A stretch of DNA of 64,000 nt, from positions 47,183,847 through 47,247,846 of the forward strand of contig OZ024856.1 in NCBI GenBank assembly GCA_964017155.1, read 5' to 3'. The DNA comes from Oasisia sp. SBJ-2009. Lineage: Eukaryota > Annelida > Polychaeta > Sabellida > Siboglinidae. Below, one piece after another: positions 1 through 13,197 of this stretch (the stretch's first letter is position 1; each line of letters begins with the position of its first letter). The notes beneath the pieces are model-generated. The model was not told where the DNA came from. It worked only from the letters and a program-made list of their open reading frames with translations, and searched no databases. The position numbers were made by a program, and so were the translations under genes.

Positions 1-751
1 ACCTGTCATATGGCTTTGGTTTTATATTTCGCATTGTTTCTTAGTAAAACGTCTGTCCTGAGTTTTACTTACCACTCCGTCCTGAGCGTGTATGAAACAA
101 AACACAGACCATCACAGTCAATGTTGGCCAATGTCAATGAACCGTAAAGTCGAAGACGAAGTCTGACGAAGAGTCGAACACTTTAGCGATTTCGCTTATA
201 ATTACTGCCAGATGTAGCATACAATGCCGCATGCGCAAACCATGTACATTTGGAATATATATAACCAACCTGATTCACAAAAATGTTAAATGAGGTTTGT
301 GAACATACATTTTTAAAATAAACAACTTATATTACACGAAGTACTCATCGGCCCCCGTTGCGTAATGGTCCCTGTGCCTGTGGGGAGTGTGGCGTGTTTA
401 AAAACAACATCTAAAAATAACTCAAAAGGGCGGTTCCAATATACATAAATAATATGAGTTTGTATGCATGTAGTTCCTTTATTCAAAACATTGAATACAT
501 AATACAATAGACATACGTATATTTATGTATACACAATGTTTGAAGGGGCAAACAGGAAGTCCTTTACTTTTATATAAGTTTACCCCAGACAATCTTATTA
601 ATTTAAGACTTTAGTAGCCGTTTAGGTAAACGTATTAGAGTTGCCGTCACGTGCATTGTCTACATATTTGAATCAATATATGCTAACATATAAATATAAG
701 ACCCAATAATTAACCCATAATAAAAAATAGCACATATCGGTACGAAAACAA
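1..751. other. Non-coding, nothing recognised
   Basis: No open frame here has domain-like content or convincing splice borders. The sequence is AT-rich and unique-looking. Confidence 0.5.
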
Positions 752-1021
752 TCACATTTCTTCGGTAACATATTTGTAAAAAAGACGCATTTTGTATTTA
801 GATTTAAATGCATTTATATTATTTATGTTTCTTGTGTCGTTACTCAGAGAATTCCACAATCGCCATCCATATATGCAGAGATTCGTCGATCTCAATGTGG
901 AATGAACAAGTATTCTTTCTAGATCGTGACAGGCTCTCAGTGAATATGTCGTTTCCCGTTTGACAAAGACATGCTGAATGTTTGATGGCAAACAGCTGTA
1001 GTAAGCTTTGTACATAAACAA
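752..1021 (-). mobile_element. LINE reverse-transcriptase C-terminal fragment
   Basis: The minus-strand frame reads like the extreme C-terminus of a Jockey/CR1-type LINE ORF2. A stretch of basic and leucine-rich residues leads to the typical LWNSLS motif followed by FKSKYK and a short hydrophobic end. The LVHSTLRSTN segment just before LWNSLS is also typical of these proteins. Only about 89 residues remain, so this is a 5'-truncated copy. The match is from memory of the family pattern, and the clade is not certain. Confidence 0.65.
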
Positions 1022-1774
1022 TGCTGATTGTAATTCAATAATATCTAGAAATTTGGATTTTCAATATGCCGAAGGCTTCCTTGTTGACTTGCCATCTGGA
1101 TTTCACTATCGGGTGACGAATCTGGTTAAATTTGATTAAATCTTGTAATTATTACGACCACGGGACCAAAGACAAAAAATTATCTACCGAACTGTTAAGG
1201 GATCTACCCCAGCCCTCCTCACTGAAACATTCTTCCGCCCCCAAAAAACAATAATTGTCTGAAACCAACTTAACGAGTCGCACGTCCAGGCAGAAACCAT
1301 AACTGTTTTCAGCCGCCTGATCTGCGGCTCAGACACTCAATAACATGCGCACACACCCCCGTCGTATATAATAGCTAATATTGGCTCCTTACGATTCAGA
1401 TTCAGATTCATCACTGCGTTACCATTTCGACTCGCGGCGCGGACATTTCTTCGCGCGACTTCGTCTCTCGGTCTATATTTTATAATTATTTCGCCAAAAT
1501 ACAATTTTGTTTAGCAAATCATTTGCATAAGTGGAATAAAATAAATATTACAGATTTTGAATATCGGTCTACTTGGCAAATATTTATTCAGATATTTGCA
1601 AAAACAATCTGCATATTATGATTAGGGTGTTCGACTCGCGGGCCGGCCAGTATAATTCAGACTGGCCATCCTGTTTGCATTTCACAAAACGTTGATCTAC
1701 TGTTCCACGTCAGATTGGAAACATTCATTTCATCTTCAACATTATAAATGTCTTCGAACTTGTTGCGACATTCC
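1022..1774. other. Non-coding, nothing recognised
   Basis: AT-rich intergenic DNA with no supported exon, RNA gene or repeat. Confidence 0.45.
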
Positions 1775-2527
1775 TCATACCTGCCTAGCATACATCCCCC
1801 AGTGTCTTGGTTGCATGCACACTATCGTTTTCAGAAAGTCGCAGAAACCTGTTGTTAATGTAGGTGTGTAAGATTTGAGGGATTCAAGTAGAAGCCTCAT
1901 ATTCTCGTGATACTTGCACAAGCACATGTTGTGGGGATACATTGTATTGAGGCATACATGTTTCGTTCGCAGGTCAGCAAAATTAGATTTGCCAATTTTT
2001 ACCCCTGGGTTTGCATCGCAGAAGAGGCTGCGAGCTTCATTAACTGTCAGCATCAGAAACGTCTTCTGCTTCCTTGTTTTCTCTTTGCCAGTCCTGATGA
2101 TAACGTAATCCTTCATTCCTGGTGCAGTCCACGAAATGTCAGGCTGCCCGTAGATGTCAGTCGGCTTTCTCAGTAGCAGTGTCTCGTTTGTTTTGGTGAC
2201 TTGCACTCGTGCTTGGCCTTTCGTAGTAAGGCTTAATGGACAGATGTGTCATTACAGCTGCACGTTTTCGGGGGGGGGGGGGGGGGGGTTGGCATTGCAG
2301 TCATGACACGCATCTCAACTTTTCCAAAGGTGGAGGACGATTTATATGCAAACTGTGCATCACCGTTATGGCCAAGAGTGGAGTTCTGTTGTATATTGTT
2401 TCTGCCTGATGCGCTCTGCATTTCGTGCCTTTTCAAGGTTGGCCAGACGAGTGTCTTTCTTCCGTTGTGCATCAAGCTGCCCCATGTTGCAGTATTTTTT
2501 CTCTCTGTGGAGCTTCTGTCGGTCTGA
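1775..2527 (-). pseudogene. Remnant of a multicopy invertebrate gene family (C-x-C-x2-H motif)
   Basis: On the minus strand two blocks look coding. The upstream block (about 2,390-2,527) is rich in Lys, Glu and Arg (frame containing RLANLEKARNAERIRQKQ) and would form a coiled coil. The downstream block (1,775-2,206) contains SWTAPGMKDYVII, then VKIGKSNFADLRTKHVCL and CLCKYHENMRLLLESL, with a C-x-C-x2-H arrangement. This order resembles an abundant uncharacterised protein family of insects, cnidarians and molluscs, which I recall as multicopy and probably mobile. The two blocks are in different frames and are separated by a poly-G run, so the copy is probably broken. No function is assigned. 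Confidence 0.4.
2270..2288. repeat. Poly-G run (19 G)
   Basis: Nineteen consecutive G bases on the plus strand, inside the remnant gene described at 1,775-2,527. The run could form quadruplex structure and is a likely assembly-error site. Confidence 0.95.
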
Positions 2528-2589
2528 GGCATATTTACTGAAAACTAAAACAATTTCATATATTTATAAATGAACCGCTTACATATATG

Positions 2590-3920
2590 GGATATGTGAG
2601 ACAACCATGTGAAACAAACAAGTGATACTTAATTCTTTTTCATAGCATGTGGTGTTGTATGTATTGTTTAAAGTTGTGTTTATTAACTGCTTAACCGACA
2701 AATTAATGATACATTTTCAATTACAATTGATCACCAAGTTCGTCATAAAGTTTACACAAAGATGCTCACCTGATGATGATCACGATACTGTCAAATGGTA
2801 GCTGATTACCAACAAGATTTCATTGTGTCTAGACTTGAAATCAGTTGGTACATAAAGGAAACACATCGCAATTATGGGAAATGTGCATTTTTTTACACAG
2901 TTCCGATATGGTGAATACTGGAATTACTAAATTATAAAACAAAAGCTAGACACCACTCTTAAATGGCACCATTTTATGCCAGTGTCGTTACGGAGTGACG
3001 TCGTGGAGTTACGGAGTGACAACTTTGTAATTAACTTTTTATGAAATAATTTTTTATTATTTAAATAAAAAATGACATGTACATGTTAAGTAAAAGTAGT
3101 TTTGAAATGATTAGGAGTTTTGTTAACTTAACTTGATGTTTTGTATAGTAGATCTAAAAATAAAAAACATATTTTTTTGTTACGGAGTGACAAGTCACGG
3201 AGTCACGCATGTACTACAGCGTCAATGTTAATATGGTGCTCCTGTGACCCAAATTGTTTTGCCTTCGATTTTTAAGGAAATTGTTTTTAATGATATTCTT
3301 ATTTACTACTCCGTCATAGCAAAGCATGCTGGTCTTGCTGAACATAAAACGTGTGCATTATATTTACAGTAACCATAAATTTCAAGAAGTGTCGGTATCA
3401 GATGAAAACAGAAGAAAATGTGCTGATCTGCGAAGATCTTGTCGTTTAAATGAGAATAGTCGACATAGTTCATGTCGAAATGGTCTGAGTTATAATGTTT
3501 GCTACTGTCACAACATGGTGACATCATGCGAACCTCATCGGTTGTCGCCCATGTTTCAGGAAGTAATTAAGCAGTGCTTGGAGCAGCACTTGGTCGAAGA
3601 AGGTTGAGGTCGGTTTATCGTGTACTTTTCAGTTAACTGATGAGAAACCAGTAACAGTAGTTTATTACACAACATCATATCCTAACAGTTTCTGCACGTT
3701 TATTATAAACATATAAACATAACATATTTACAGTTATGATGTCATCCAGCTTCTTAACAATCCTCATGTTAAGCTGAATTGCATTCCAATCATTATACAT
3801 TTTGATTAAAAAAAATCATAATTATGTTGTCCCATTTGGAATATGCCTACGCATATGATAGCTACAATACAAATTACGACCAGAGTTTGCGCTTTTTATT
3901 ACTTGAATGTGAAATGTTAA
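2590..3920. other. Non-coding, with a repeated 'acggagtgac' motif
   Basis: No gene is supported. The decamer acggagtgac or close variants occurs near 2,990, 3,010, 3,181 and, as the complement, near 3,308. An ORF at 3,326-3,607 has several Cys and Arg residues but no recognised family and no clear splice context. Confidence 0.4.
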
Positions 3921-3922
3921 CT

Positions 3923-6372
3923 GTTATGCCCCAATCAACAATCCACTTAACAAGACTGTCTAAAATATTGTTGCAGTATTTGATTCGATCTTATAAAGTA
4001 ACACAAACAGTTACTATGGCGGCGGCATATTTTTTATTTCAAAATATATTCATTTTAGTCGTCCGTCATAATGCAGCAAGCATTGTTCAGTTGTAATTTT
4101 ACGCGTTCTTGTCTTTGTCGTGACTTGTACGTTTCGGAGTCTATTTTCTTCGTCCGTAAGTTCAACAACGCACATCATCCATGGCAACACGTTTAAAAAA
4201 TAAACAAGTTAAAACAACACAAAACATATACCCTGTTGTGACACCACTACGTCGTATTGACCCACGTAGAAAAGTACTAGATGGAGGCAGATATACGGCA
4301 GGTGCCCGCTGCTCTGTTAGAGGCGAATTCGGACCGAATAAACTTCGCAGGTCAACCTTCCATCTTTTGCCTAACCTCTTTGTTTTCGGTATTCTGCAAA
4401 ACCAAGCTGTTCTCGCAAACTTGCTCTTTCAGTTATTGTATTTTGTTGTAATTGTATTTAAACTGTTCAACGTTGTGCATTTCAGTCGTCCGTCATAACG
4501 CAGCAAGCATTGTTCAGTTTTTGTCCTTGTACGTTTCGGAGACTAACTTCTTCGTCCGCAAGTTCAATAACGCAAGTTCGTCCGCAAGTTCATCCGTGGC
4601 AACTCCTTTAAAATATAAACAACACTAAACATATACCCTGTTGTGACACCACTACGTCGTATTAACCCACATAGAAAGGTATAAGACCGAGACAGATATA
4701 CGGCAGGTGCCCGCTGCTCTGTTAGAGGCGAATTCGGGCCGAATCAACGTCTCAGGTCAACCTTCCATCTTTTGCCTAACCTTTTTGTTTTCGGTATTCT
4801 ACAAAACCCACCATGTTTGTGTTTTTTGGCCTCTGCTTTCTTCTTCGAGTTGCAGCTGAACCATGTTGTATCTCGCTGGCTCGCATGTTCACTGGTCTAT
4901 CATCCACTGATATCTGCAAAACAAAGAGGTCACCACTGCAGTCGTTGCACTGTTCACATTTATAAGTCAGATTATTATTTATACACATTATCCTGATAGC
5001 ACAGGTGCTTCTTTTTGATCACTCGCATGTTCTTCATCAAGTAGTCCTACGCACTGCAATTTTTCGAGTAGTGGTCGTCGAATATGCGAAACAAATAGGA
5101 GTAGGTGCTGCCGTTCTTTTGGGTGATGCCACTATTTGCTTTGCAATTTGGTCCCGTACTCTGTGCAATATTTTGTTTCATTCAACGTGAAGACTCAGTT
5201 CTCAGTATGGTTGCCACAAAAAAATACGCTGTCCCTGTCGTTCGTTCAGGCTGCACCGGCTACATATGTAACGTTGATAGCGATCTAATACCAGCAGTAG
5301 TTATGCCCCAATCAACAAGACGGTCTAAATATTGTTGCAGTATTCGATTCGATCTTGCAAAGTAACACAAACAGTTACTATGACGGCGGCATCATTTTTA
5401 TTTCATATGTTCAATGTTGTACATTTTAGTCGTCCGTCATAACGCAGCATACATTGTTCAGTTGGAAAGTTACCTGTTCTTGTTCCTGTCGTTACCCGTA
5501 CGTTTCGATAATTATCGTCTTCGTCCGCAAGTTTAACAACGCACATCTTCCGTGGCAACACCTTTAACAAATAAACAACACTAAACATGATACCGTGTTG
5601 TGACACCACTACGTCGTATTGACCCACATAGAAAGGTATTAGACCTAGATATACGGCAAGTGCCCGCTGCCCGGTTAGAGGCGAATTCGGGCCGAATAAA
5701 CTTCTCATGTCAACCTTCCATCTTTTGCCTAACCTTTTTTTCGGTATTCTGCAAAACCAAGTTGCTCTCGCCAACTTACACTTTCAGTTATTGTTTTTCT
5801 GTAATGGTGAAGCGAAAGGTGACAGCGCTGGCGTTGGATCCAACTTCCCCGGAACCTACCAAACCAAACGGGTCACTATAACCGAAACATAACCATGTTT
5901 GGGTTTTCTGGCCTCTGCTTTCTTCTTCGAGTTGCAGCTGAACCGTGATGCATCTCTTTGGCCATGTCCTTTGGTCTGTCATCTACTGATCTCTGAAAAA
6001 GCAGAGAGGTCATCACTACAGTCATTGCACTGTTCACATTTATATATATCAGGTTATTATTTATACACATTATTCTGATAGCACAGATGCTCCTTTCTGG
6101 CCACTCGCATATTCTTCGTCAAGTAGCCCAACACACTGCAATGTTTCGAGTAGTGGTCGTCGAATATGCGAAGGATATAGGAAAAGGTGCTGCCGTTGTC
6201 TTGACAAACCTTGCAACAATTTGCTTTGTAATTTGTTTCCGCGCTCTGTCCAGTATTTTCCTACATTCAACGCGAACACTCAGACCTCAGTATGGATGCC
6301 ACAATATGTACTGTGTCCTTGTCCTTTGTCCAGGCTGCACAGACTATGCAACGTCGATAGCGATCTAATAAA
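3923..6372. repeat. Degenerate tandem array of an unknown ~945-bp unit
   Basis: Three copies of one segment start near 4,051, 4,482 and 5,426; each begins with a variant of ttttagtcgtccgtcataa. Between the second and third starts lies a further segment (about 4,800-5,410) that recurs after the third (about 5,890-6,370). The end of that segment (atgccccaatcaacaa... near 5,303) also precedes the first copy near 3,927. The full unit is therefore about 945 bp, and the first copy has lost about half of it. On the minus strand short open stretches occur but are broken in every copy, so this may be a decayed mobile element. Confidence 0.75.
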
Positions 6373-6674
6373 ATGATCAGCAGTAGAGCGGGTATGCTGA
6401 AACAGGTACTGCGAACAATCTGTGCGCCTGAAGATGTAACAGAGTGAAGTTAAAAAAACTATGATTCTTTCATTATAATTTCACTGCGTATACACAGTTG
6501 ATCATGATCTTGGCCGTCGCTCACTTCAAACTCCAGCATACCATCTGGCCAACTGTCCTCCTATGCGTTTGTAGCTTTTTCTATTGACGTACACGAATCA
6601 ACGTTCGAAATGTTGTGCATCTCATTGCTTTACTATGCGTAGCCATTGATCACACATGTTTTACGCCGTCATAT

Positions 6675-7091
6675 CTATAAAGTAACCTCATACTGCACCG
6701 TTCCAATGTTATTATTAGTTTGCTGGATGCTGGATTGGTGATGGATAACTGGAGCTTTACGGGTAATCCAGACTGACACTTTGACAGTCGAAGACTTTAG
6801 AAAGTGCACGTTGCTGTACGTAATGCTCTGGTCGAATGAGAAGGAGATCGACATGTCTGGCTCCAACCGGGTGGTTCTCGAGACGAGATCAAACTGTGCC
6901 GAGATCCTCCAAAATACGGCCAAAAACACCGCGATAACGCATAACCCCAGCCAACGAATCAATGAGCATCGACATTGTTGGTAACCATTGCAGAAAAATA
7001 GGCGATGCAAACAGTGATGGGAGTATTCACATATGACCGCTTTCTGCGTGGTTACATGCAGCATTTTTAGAAGAATTTTTAACTGCAACAC
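6675..7091 (-). CDS. Possible exon of a single-pass membrane protein, unrecognised
   Basis: This 138-residue open frame has a hydrophobic segment of about 18 residues (WLGLCVIAVFLAVFWRIS) after a Cys-rich start. A well-behaved polar region with SISFSFDQSITYS and VKVSVWITRKAPV follows. Codon choice and residue mix in the second half look more like a real exon than chance. The arrangement suggests a signal anchor followed by an extracellular beta-rich domain. I could not place upstream or downstream exons, and the start and end shown are those of the open frame, not of a proven exon. Family not recognised. Confidence 0.3.
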   Translation of the reverse strand: MLQLKILLKMLHVTTQKAVICEYSHHCLHRLFFCNGYQQCRCSLIRWLGLCVIAVFLAVFWRISAQFDLVSRTTRLEPDMSISFSFDQSITYSNVHFLKSSTVKVSVWITRKAPVIHHQSSIQQTNNNIGTVQYEVTL

Positions 7092-10000
7092 AGTTCATGA
7101 ATAGACAGTCAGTCGGAAGACAAGACACTTGTTTCAATAATGTAATGGTCGTTAATTTTCACGTCGTAAAGTCGACCGTTACGAATTCCACTACCTGTAT
7201 CCATCAGTCGAGATTTATTCCTCGGTGCTCTGTACGAAGTCAACGTATTTGTGAAATACGATTCATGCGACCATTTTTCTTTGCTAATTTCATGAATCAT
7301 CGTCAGCTTTAATAGTATTCTCCTGGTTCTCGGGAGAGCAATTCATGAAATTATAATAAATATTAATGCTACTTACCACTTACTTCCTGTAGTGCATGAC
7401 ACATGGCCACTGTCCATCAAATAGTTCAGGAAGTGCACCTGGCGGAGGCGGGATTAGACACCAACAGAAAGAACTCTAACACAAAAATAAAATAAACCGA
7501 ATTAACTGCATGCGAACCTGCCAAAATGACACTACCCCGGCGGGTAGGTGCTGGACAACAATTCAAAGCAGACTGTAAAATTTTAATTTGTCACATTATT
7601 ATGCTTTGCGTAACCAACTTCGAGAACAGATTATTTACAATCTGAATCTATACCCGCACAGCTGCCGTGAGCCTAACCATGGCAGGACGTACGCGATAGC
7701 CACCAATCATCTGAAGACACAGGAATCATTTATTCGGCGTCTTCATGATGTTTACAGGGATCACGCGGTAACAGCTTTCCAGTCAAAATATTAAATTTTG
7801 CCAGTGTACTGCATTTTGACCTTTGTTGCAGCTTTCTCAGGTCTCAACTTTACCTTCGTTTTAAATATTTTCTTATTTTTCGGCAATTCGCCTTTTGCTC
7901 CATTCACCGGTCTCCGATGATGTATGTTCCTCGTTGCCATAAAGCGACTATTACGTTTGATAATTTTCCCCAGCCTGTTTATTGTCGAACTGTTTGTAAA
8001 ATGCAATATCTACGATAAGTTCTTCCTATTTGTTGATTTCTTGGAACACCCTTTCACTCCTCAGACGTCTGATTCCGATACCCATGGAAATGTGTCATCG
8101 AATCATCAACTAGGTATTCTTATTAGTATTCAACCATTTCATTGCTCGTCGCCAGGCGTGTCACCATCACGTATACCATCAGCGTATTGCCATGCGACTA
8201 TTTATTTTGCTGATTTCCAGTATTAGAAGTATGTTCCTGGTGCTCCGGTGAATACGTCACCAAATTAAATTATATATATAATAAATAAAACAAATTTCTA
8301 TCAACAACGCTGGACAAGATGTTTCCATTGCCTCATGGAAAGCTGGCGGTGGTGCTGGGTCGACAATGGCCCGTTGATCTCCCGGTAGGCAATAAACAGA
8401 AACGTCAGCTGAAACATATTTTATTTTAGTCATGAACATGAATAGTGTAAGATTATCCATTCAGTCATAATTTTAATTATTTAAAGAAATAGTCTCACAC
8501 TTTACACATAACGTGTAATGCAAGTATCATTATTAACGTTGGCATTTATATTTTTCTGTTACTTCATCCCGTTCACAATCCAGGTAATCAAGAAAAGAAG
8601 CATGTTTGACATCCGCATATCCTCCATCCTTTCAGTCTACATTCTCATCCTCTATACTCTCTTCCTCCAAATCCTCCTTTTCAGCATTCTCCATCTCGTC
8701 ATCATGGATTGCAGCAGCCGTGTTCGCCAGAGCAGTAGCAGTATAACGTGTAACGTATAATGTTATTTGTGGCGCCCATAAACCTCAGTGCTTACACTTT
8801 TTGTTATGTGTTCTACGCTCACGATGAATCACAGCACACACGTATGATGGGCCTAGGTCACCATGAATAATAACAGGAGCGGAGACCATTTGATAAGTGC
8901 TGGGAGTAAATATGTACATAGAGACGATTTGCTACAACATTTTCCAATTTATTCGAAAGAAAACTATAATAGAATAGTTCTTTAGTACATTCTGCTCACA
9001 TTGTGTTTTGGTTTTGTATTTTGTATAAGAGGATTAACACGTGGAGAACAATACCATCCTGCATAACATTCATTGTAATAGAATGAATCAGTTGATCGAT
9101 TTAGGTTTTAACTAGAAATGTAGGAAAATTATAATGCGAACTTCAATAGTAGTTGTGGGTAATGGAATGTGAGCAATTTTATCCGTGAATACTTTGAAAA
9201 CATACTGCATAAAAGTATGCAATGAAGAGGAGCTAAGTAATACTTTAGGTGTCTCCCGATGAAACTTAACGTAGGTAGAATATCAGAACGGACAAGCTCG
9301 TGGCGAAATTCGTTCAAGGTATTGGCGACGACGTTTAGCTTATAATTTATCTAGTGATATCTAAGGTGACGGTGTGGTTTGCATTTGTTTTGGGGCATGT
9401 TTGATACGAAGGCTTGGGCTTTTATGAGAATGTTCACTCATACTGCTTATACGTTATCGTTGTTCAAATCATGTCTTTGGTTGTCTCTGATGTAACAGTG
9501 TACTTCTCCACCATGTACGTATCTATCTTTCTCAGGATCCTGTGGTTACAGTAGTTGGTGTTGCTTCCTACTTAAAGCCAGAAAGTATAGCGAGAAATTA
9601 ACTTTCAGAAACCATTGCACTTTCGTGGGTTTTTTTCAGGTTCTAGATATGCGTGCCGATAATGTCCTAGAATATTTCACAAATATATCAACTAACTAAA
9701 TTACTTTGACTGTAACATCAATTTGCTGTTTGAGTAGGTGTATCCACCGACACCAGCCTGACTCTCTGCAGAATAGATATACCAACTGGTATTACATCAA
9801 TTTACCAAGTTAAATCGACACCTGGGGCCGAGGTTATGAAACCGTACTCAGGCTCAGATTTCATGTCCACCACAGAGTCCGTGCTCACGGTGGTTATAAA
9901 ACGTCTTGCGTACGTACTCAACTGAGTACGCTGCATTGAGCGTATGCTCAACGGCGTGCTAAAGAGGGAGCTCGTTTGACGCAAAGGCACTATTTTATTC

Positions 10001-12484
10001 AAATAAAGTATTGATCAACTGGAATTTTTTTCGATGAAGATAACAAACCTGCAACTATTTATAAATAATATCAAAATCCGACTATAAAATGATAATGGAC
10101 GAAGACCTTCGTTTTGGTTTCGCATGTGTGACATGTGTTTATGTTTGGTGAAAAACAAAGGAAATTACTTCGCAGTGAACAAAGGAACAGAAATGACATC
10201 CCACAAATCAAAAGATTAAGTAACATATAAAATAGTAGTATCCAGCATTTGTCACACCTGTTGTGTATAATGTAGTGTAGATTGTAGTGAGTAGTGTCTC
10301 AGTCGTGACCTCGAGCCTCGCCATGCTCAGGACTCAACGGCTACGCCCAACGGTGTCGATGTTGCTTACGCCGGTGTTGGCTTTATAATACATAACTGCA
10401 GCGCGGCCTCTCCTGGCATCACCTCATGTTTCAGTGTTCTCATGGCGTCATACTGGAGAGTGGGCACGGACAAATTATGTGGCTGGGCAAAAGTAGCTCG
10501 ATGAATGTGTCACACTGCATTTTGTACCAGTTATGGCCATGAAATGCATTTTGTGGAGATTCAGCAGGTATCAGAGAGTACTTTTACCTGTTGCCATTGC
10601 CCCGCAAGGTTTGCTGCGTCTATTTTACCTGTCGTGTTTACAGAATTATCAGGACTTGCCAGAAATTACCTGGCAAACATTTGCTCGTTGACGCTACTTA
10701 TCTATAAGATTTACATCTAAATTAGCAAATAACGGTGTCAAGCTTTAATAATATAACTCATTAGGTCATTACTTCCTTTGATTCGATGTGCATGTATTGT
10801 AAAGGTTTACCATAAATTGTAGTTTATTATTAGCAACATGCACGCAATACGCATCTGAGGAACATAAAACGTGATAGTCATGTGCATTTAAATAGTCTGC
10901 CTTTTAGCATCGTGGTACATCAGTAACGTCTCCTCCGTCATTGCGTGTCCACCAACACCGCAACTGAGAATATCTCTTTTCCATGCATGTTCAATGCACA
11001 CAGCATGGCCATGCGCTTAGACAGAGCGGATGAATCGGTTCTTTGAATTGCACGTGTACTACGACAAGAATAAATCAGTACAAGTTTCGTTTCCGGTGGT
11101 TATATCAATGCCCATTACAATTGCGTTAAAGCAGAATTTAGGTAAAACAATTTGAAAAAACAGGATACGTGTGTACCCTTATTTTTGAGCGCCTGACGTT
11201 TCTTGGACCGTATTGTTCATCAGACGGTGGCAACAACAGCACATGTAGTCGGTGTCGGAGGATATGGTGTCGGTGGACATTCTTGAATGAAAAGTGTCAT
11301 TTTAATTATGACGCCAAATACTAATGCAAATGTACATGTTTTTCATTGAACATAATTACAAATGAATATTCCCTCCATGAAAAATAACAAATATGGTGTT
11401 TGCTGGATAGCATTTACAGTACATGCTGTTTTGATTGGTGATTAATTTGAAAACGGCAGCAGCTTAAAACTATTTGTTATATTGATTAATACCCTAACTT
11501 TAAAACATTATGTTTTAACACTTCTTTAATCGCACATCCAAAATCTCATGTAGCGGGAATAAGCGATTCCCATAACGCAGTCTTCTTCTTCGTTGTCGTC
11601 TGTGTTTAACTTCTTCGTGTTGAGATATAAAAAAACGTAGGCCCACCACAAAATGTAATAATAACGCTTGGGATGAATTGAGAACAAATTATCAAAATAT
11701 ATATGGCGCCGACAATGGTACTGAATTACCTAACAACAATCCAGGCTATTTGGCGACGGGGCTAATCGCCGCACTATGAAAATGTCGAAATCAGAAACAT
11801 AACCAGTTTCCGATTCTGCAGTTGTTCACAGTTTAAATCCACACTTGATAATCTATATCGGTTTGCATTGTGCGACGCACAGCGGAAAAGTCGGTGGCCG
11901 AATTTTTTTTCAAGAAGGTTGTGTCCAGCCTCGGTGGTTTCGAGATAGGGGTGTCCCCGACACTCTAATAAAGTCGCCTCCTTCCGCATCGTCCGTTGTT
12001 CACAGAGACCAATCATTGGATGTGATATCTGGCCTCTTTTATAATCATGTTTCCAGCAGTTAGTTTCGCTAGAAGGGTAGTGTCCTGCGTTGTAACAGCA
12101 CATGGCCTGACGCGATCATCAACCTGAAAGGTCGACGCCCTGTGGAAAGACGCCAGCTGGAGGCATGCCAAAGAAGAAACATGTATGTATACAACGAGGT
12201 GCCTCTTCCACGGTTTGACAGAAGAACAACCTGGAGAAATAAATTGTACTTTCTTCAGATTTTCTCTTTTTTGAACGCTGAAATAAGTTCTTGTTGAACT
12301 GCAATCTACACAAGTCTTGCCATTTGGCTATATGCTTCCTGAAAGTTTGCTTCATTGTCCTTATTGCCATCATCTAATCTTTGCAAATTGACATTGACTG
12401 TCTTAGGTAGCAATCAACCCTGTTGAAACCCATTGTAAATATTGTCAGTGATGGTCGCATAACTTACTGCCTCTGCGTCACGTT
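7092..12484. other. Long gene-poor stretch
   Basis: I see no exon set, RNA gene or complete mobile element in these 5.4 kb. The open frames present are short, low-complexity or lack splice context. Confidence 0.4.
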
Positions 12485-12883
12485 TTGAATAAGCTAGGCA
12501 CCGAAGTACCTCTAGTGGGTCATCCTGACTCAGAAGGCATTTGTTCCAAGTATTGTCAGACATTGTACATTCGATGTCCCAGGGCCAGGCTGATCTACCA
12601 ACTTATAAACCTTTACCATTCAGACAATCTGACAATTACACTGTTTTTTGGGAAATACGATGTACAATACTATTATAATCCTATAGAAGAACATCCTGGA
12701 GAAAATTACGAAGATCGCCTATTAGTTTCATTATTACCACACATCGCTAGACAAACTGAATTGAAGCATTTTAAAGGTATGGATAGATTTCGTTTTGACG
12801 GCCACCATTCATTAAAATGGTTGATACGAAGAACAAAAACAAATGTTTGTACTAAATCGAAATCGGTTTTCCACATCCTATAA
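12485..12883 (+). CDS. Unassigned ORF, 132 residues
   Basis: This ATG-started frame has a plausible protein-like second half, with PIEEHPGENYEDRLLV and a run of aromatic and charged residues. No family, signal peptide or domain is recognised, and no splice-linked partner exons were found. It may be a chance ORF or a fragment of a repeat. Confidence 0.2.
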   Translation: MNKLGTEVPLVGHPDSEGICSKYCQTLYIRCPRARLIYQLINLYHSDNLTITLFFGKYDVQYYYNPIEEHPGENYEDRLLVSLLPHIARQTELKHFKGMDRFRFDGHHSLKWLIRRTKTNVCTKSKSVFHIL

Positions 12884-13197
12884 TTTGACCTCGAAATTAG
12901 CGCTCTGCGTGGCATTGTTCGTGAGATCTAGGGACTTTTATCTTTGCGATCGCCATCTTTTAAAATGGTGAATGAGTATGTCGACAAGGTCAAAACTAAC
13001 ATGTTTGACATCGTTGACGCCTAAAACCTAGGCGTACTGGTGTTACGTGTGTTGGCTCAGGTATCGGTGGGTTAATTTGGTTGTAGATGGCAGGCAGATG
13101 GTATCCCGGTCTTTGTACGTGGTAGGGGCTCTCTGTCTGTCTGTCCCCGTCTGTCAATTGTTATGCGGTATATTTCAGACATTCAGCTAATCACTTA

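Noticed and set aside
9802..10002. 66-residue minus-strand ORF
   Set aside because: Polar, unstructured and with no match or splice context.
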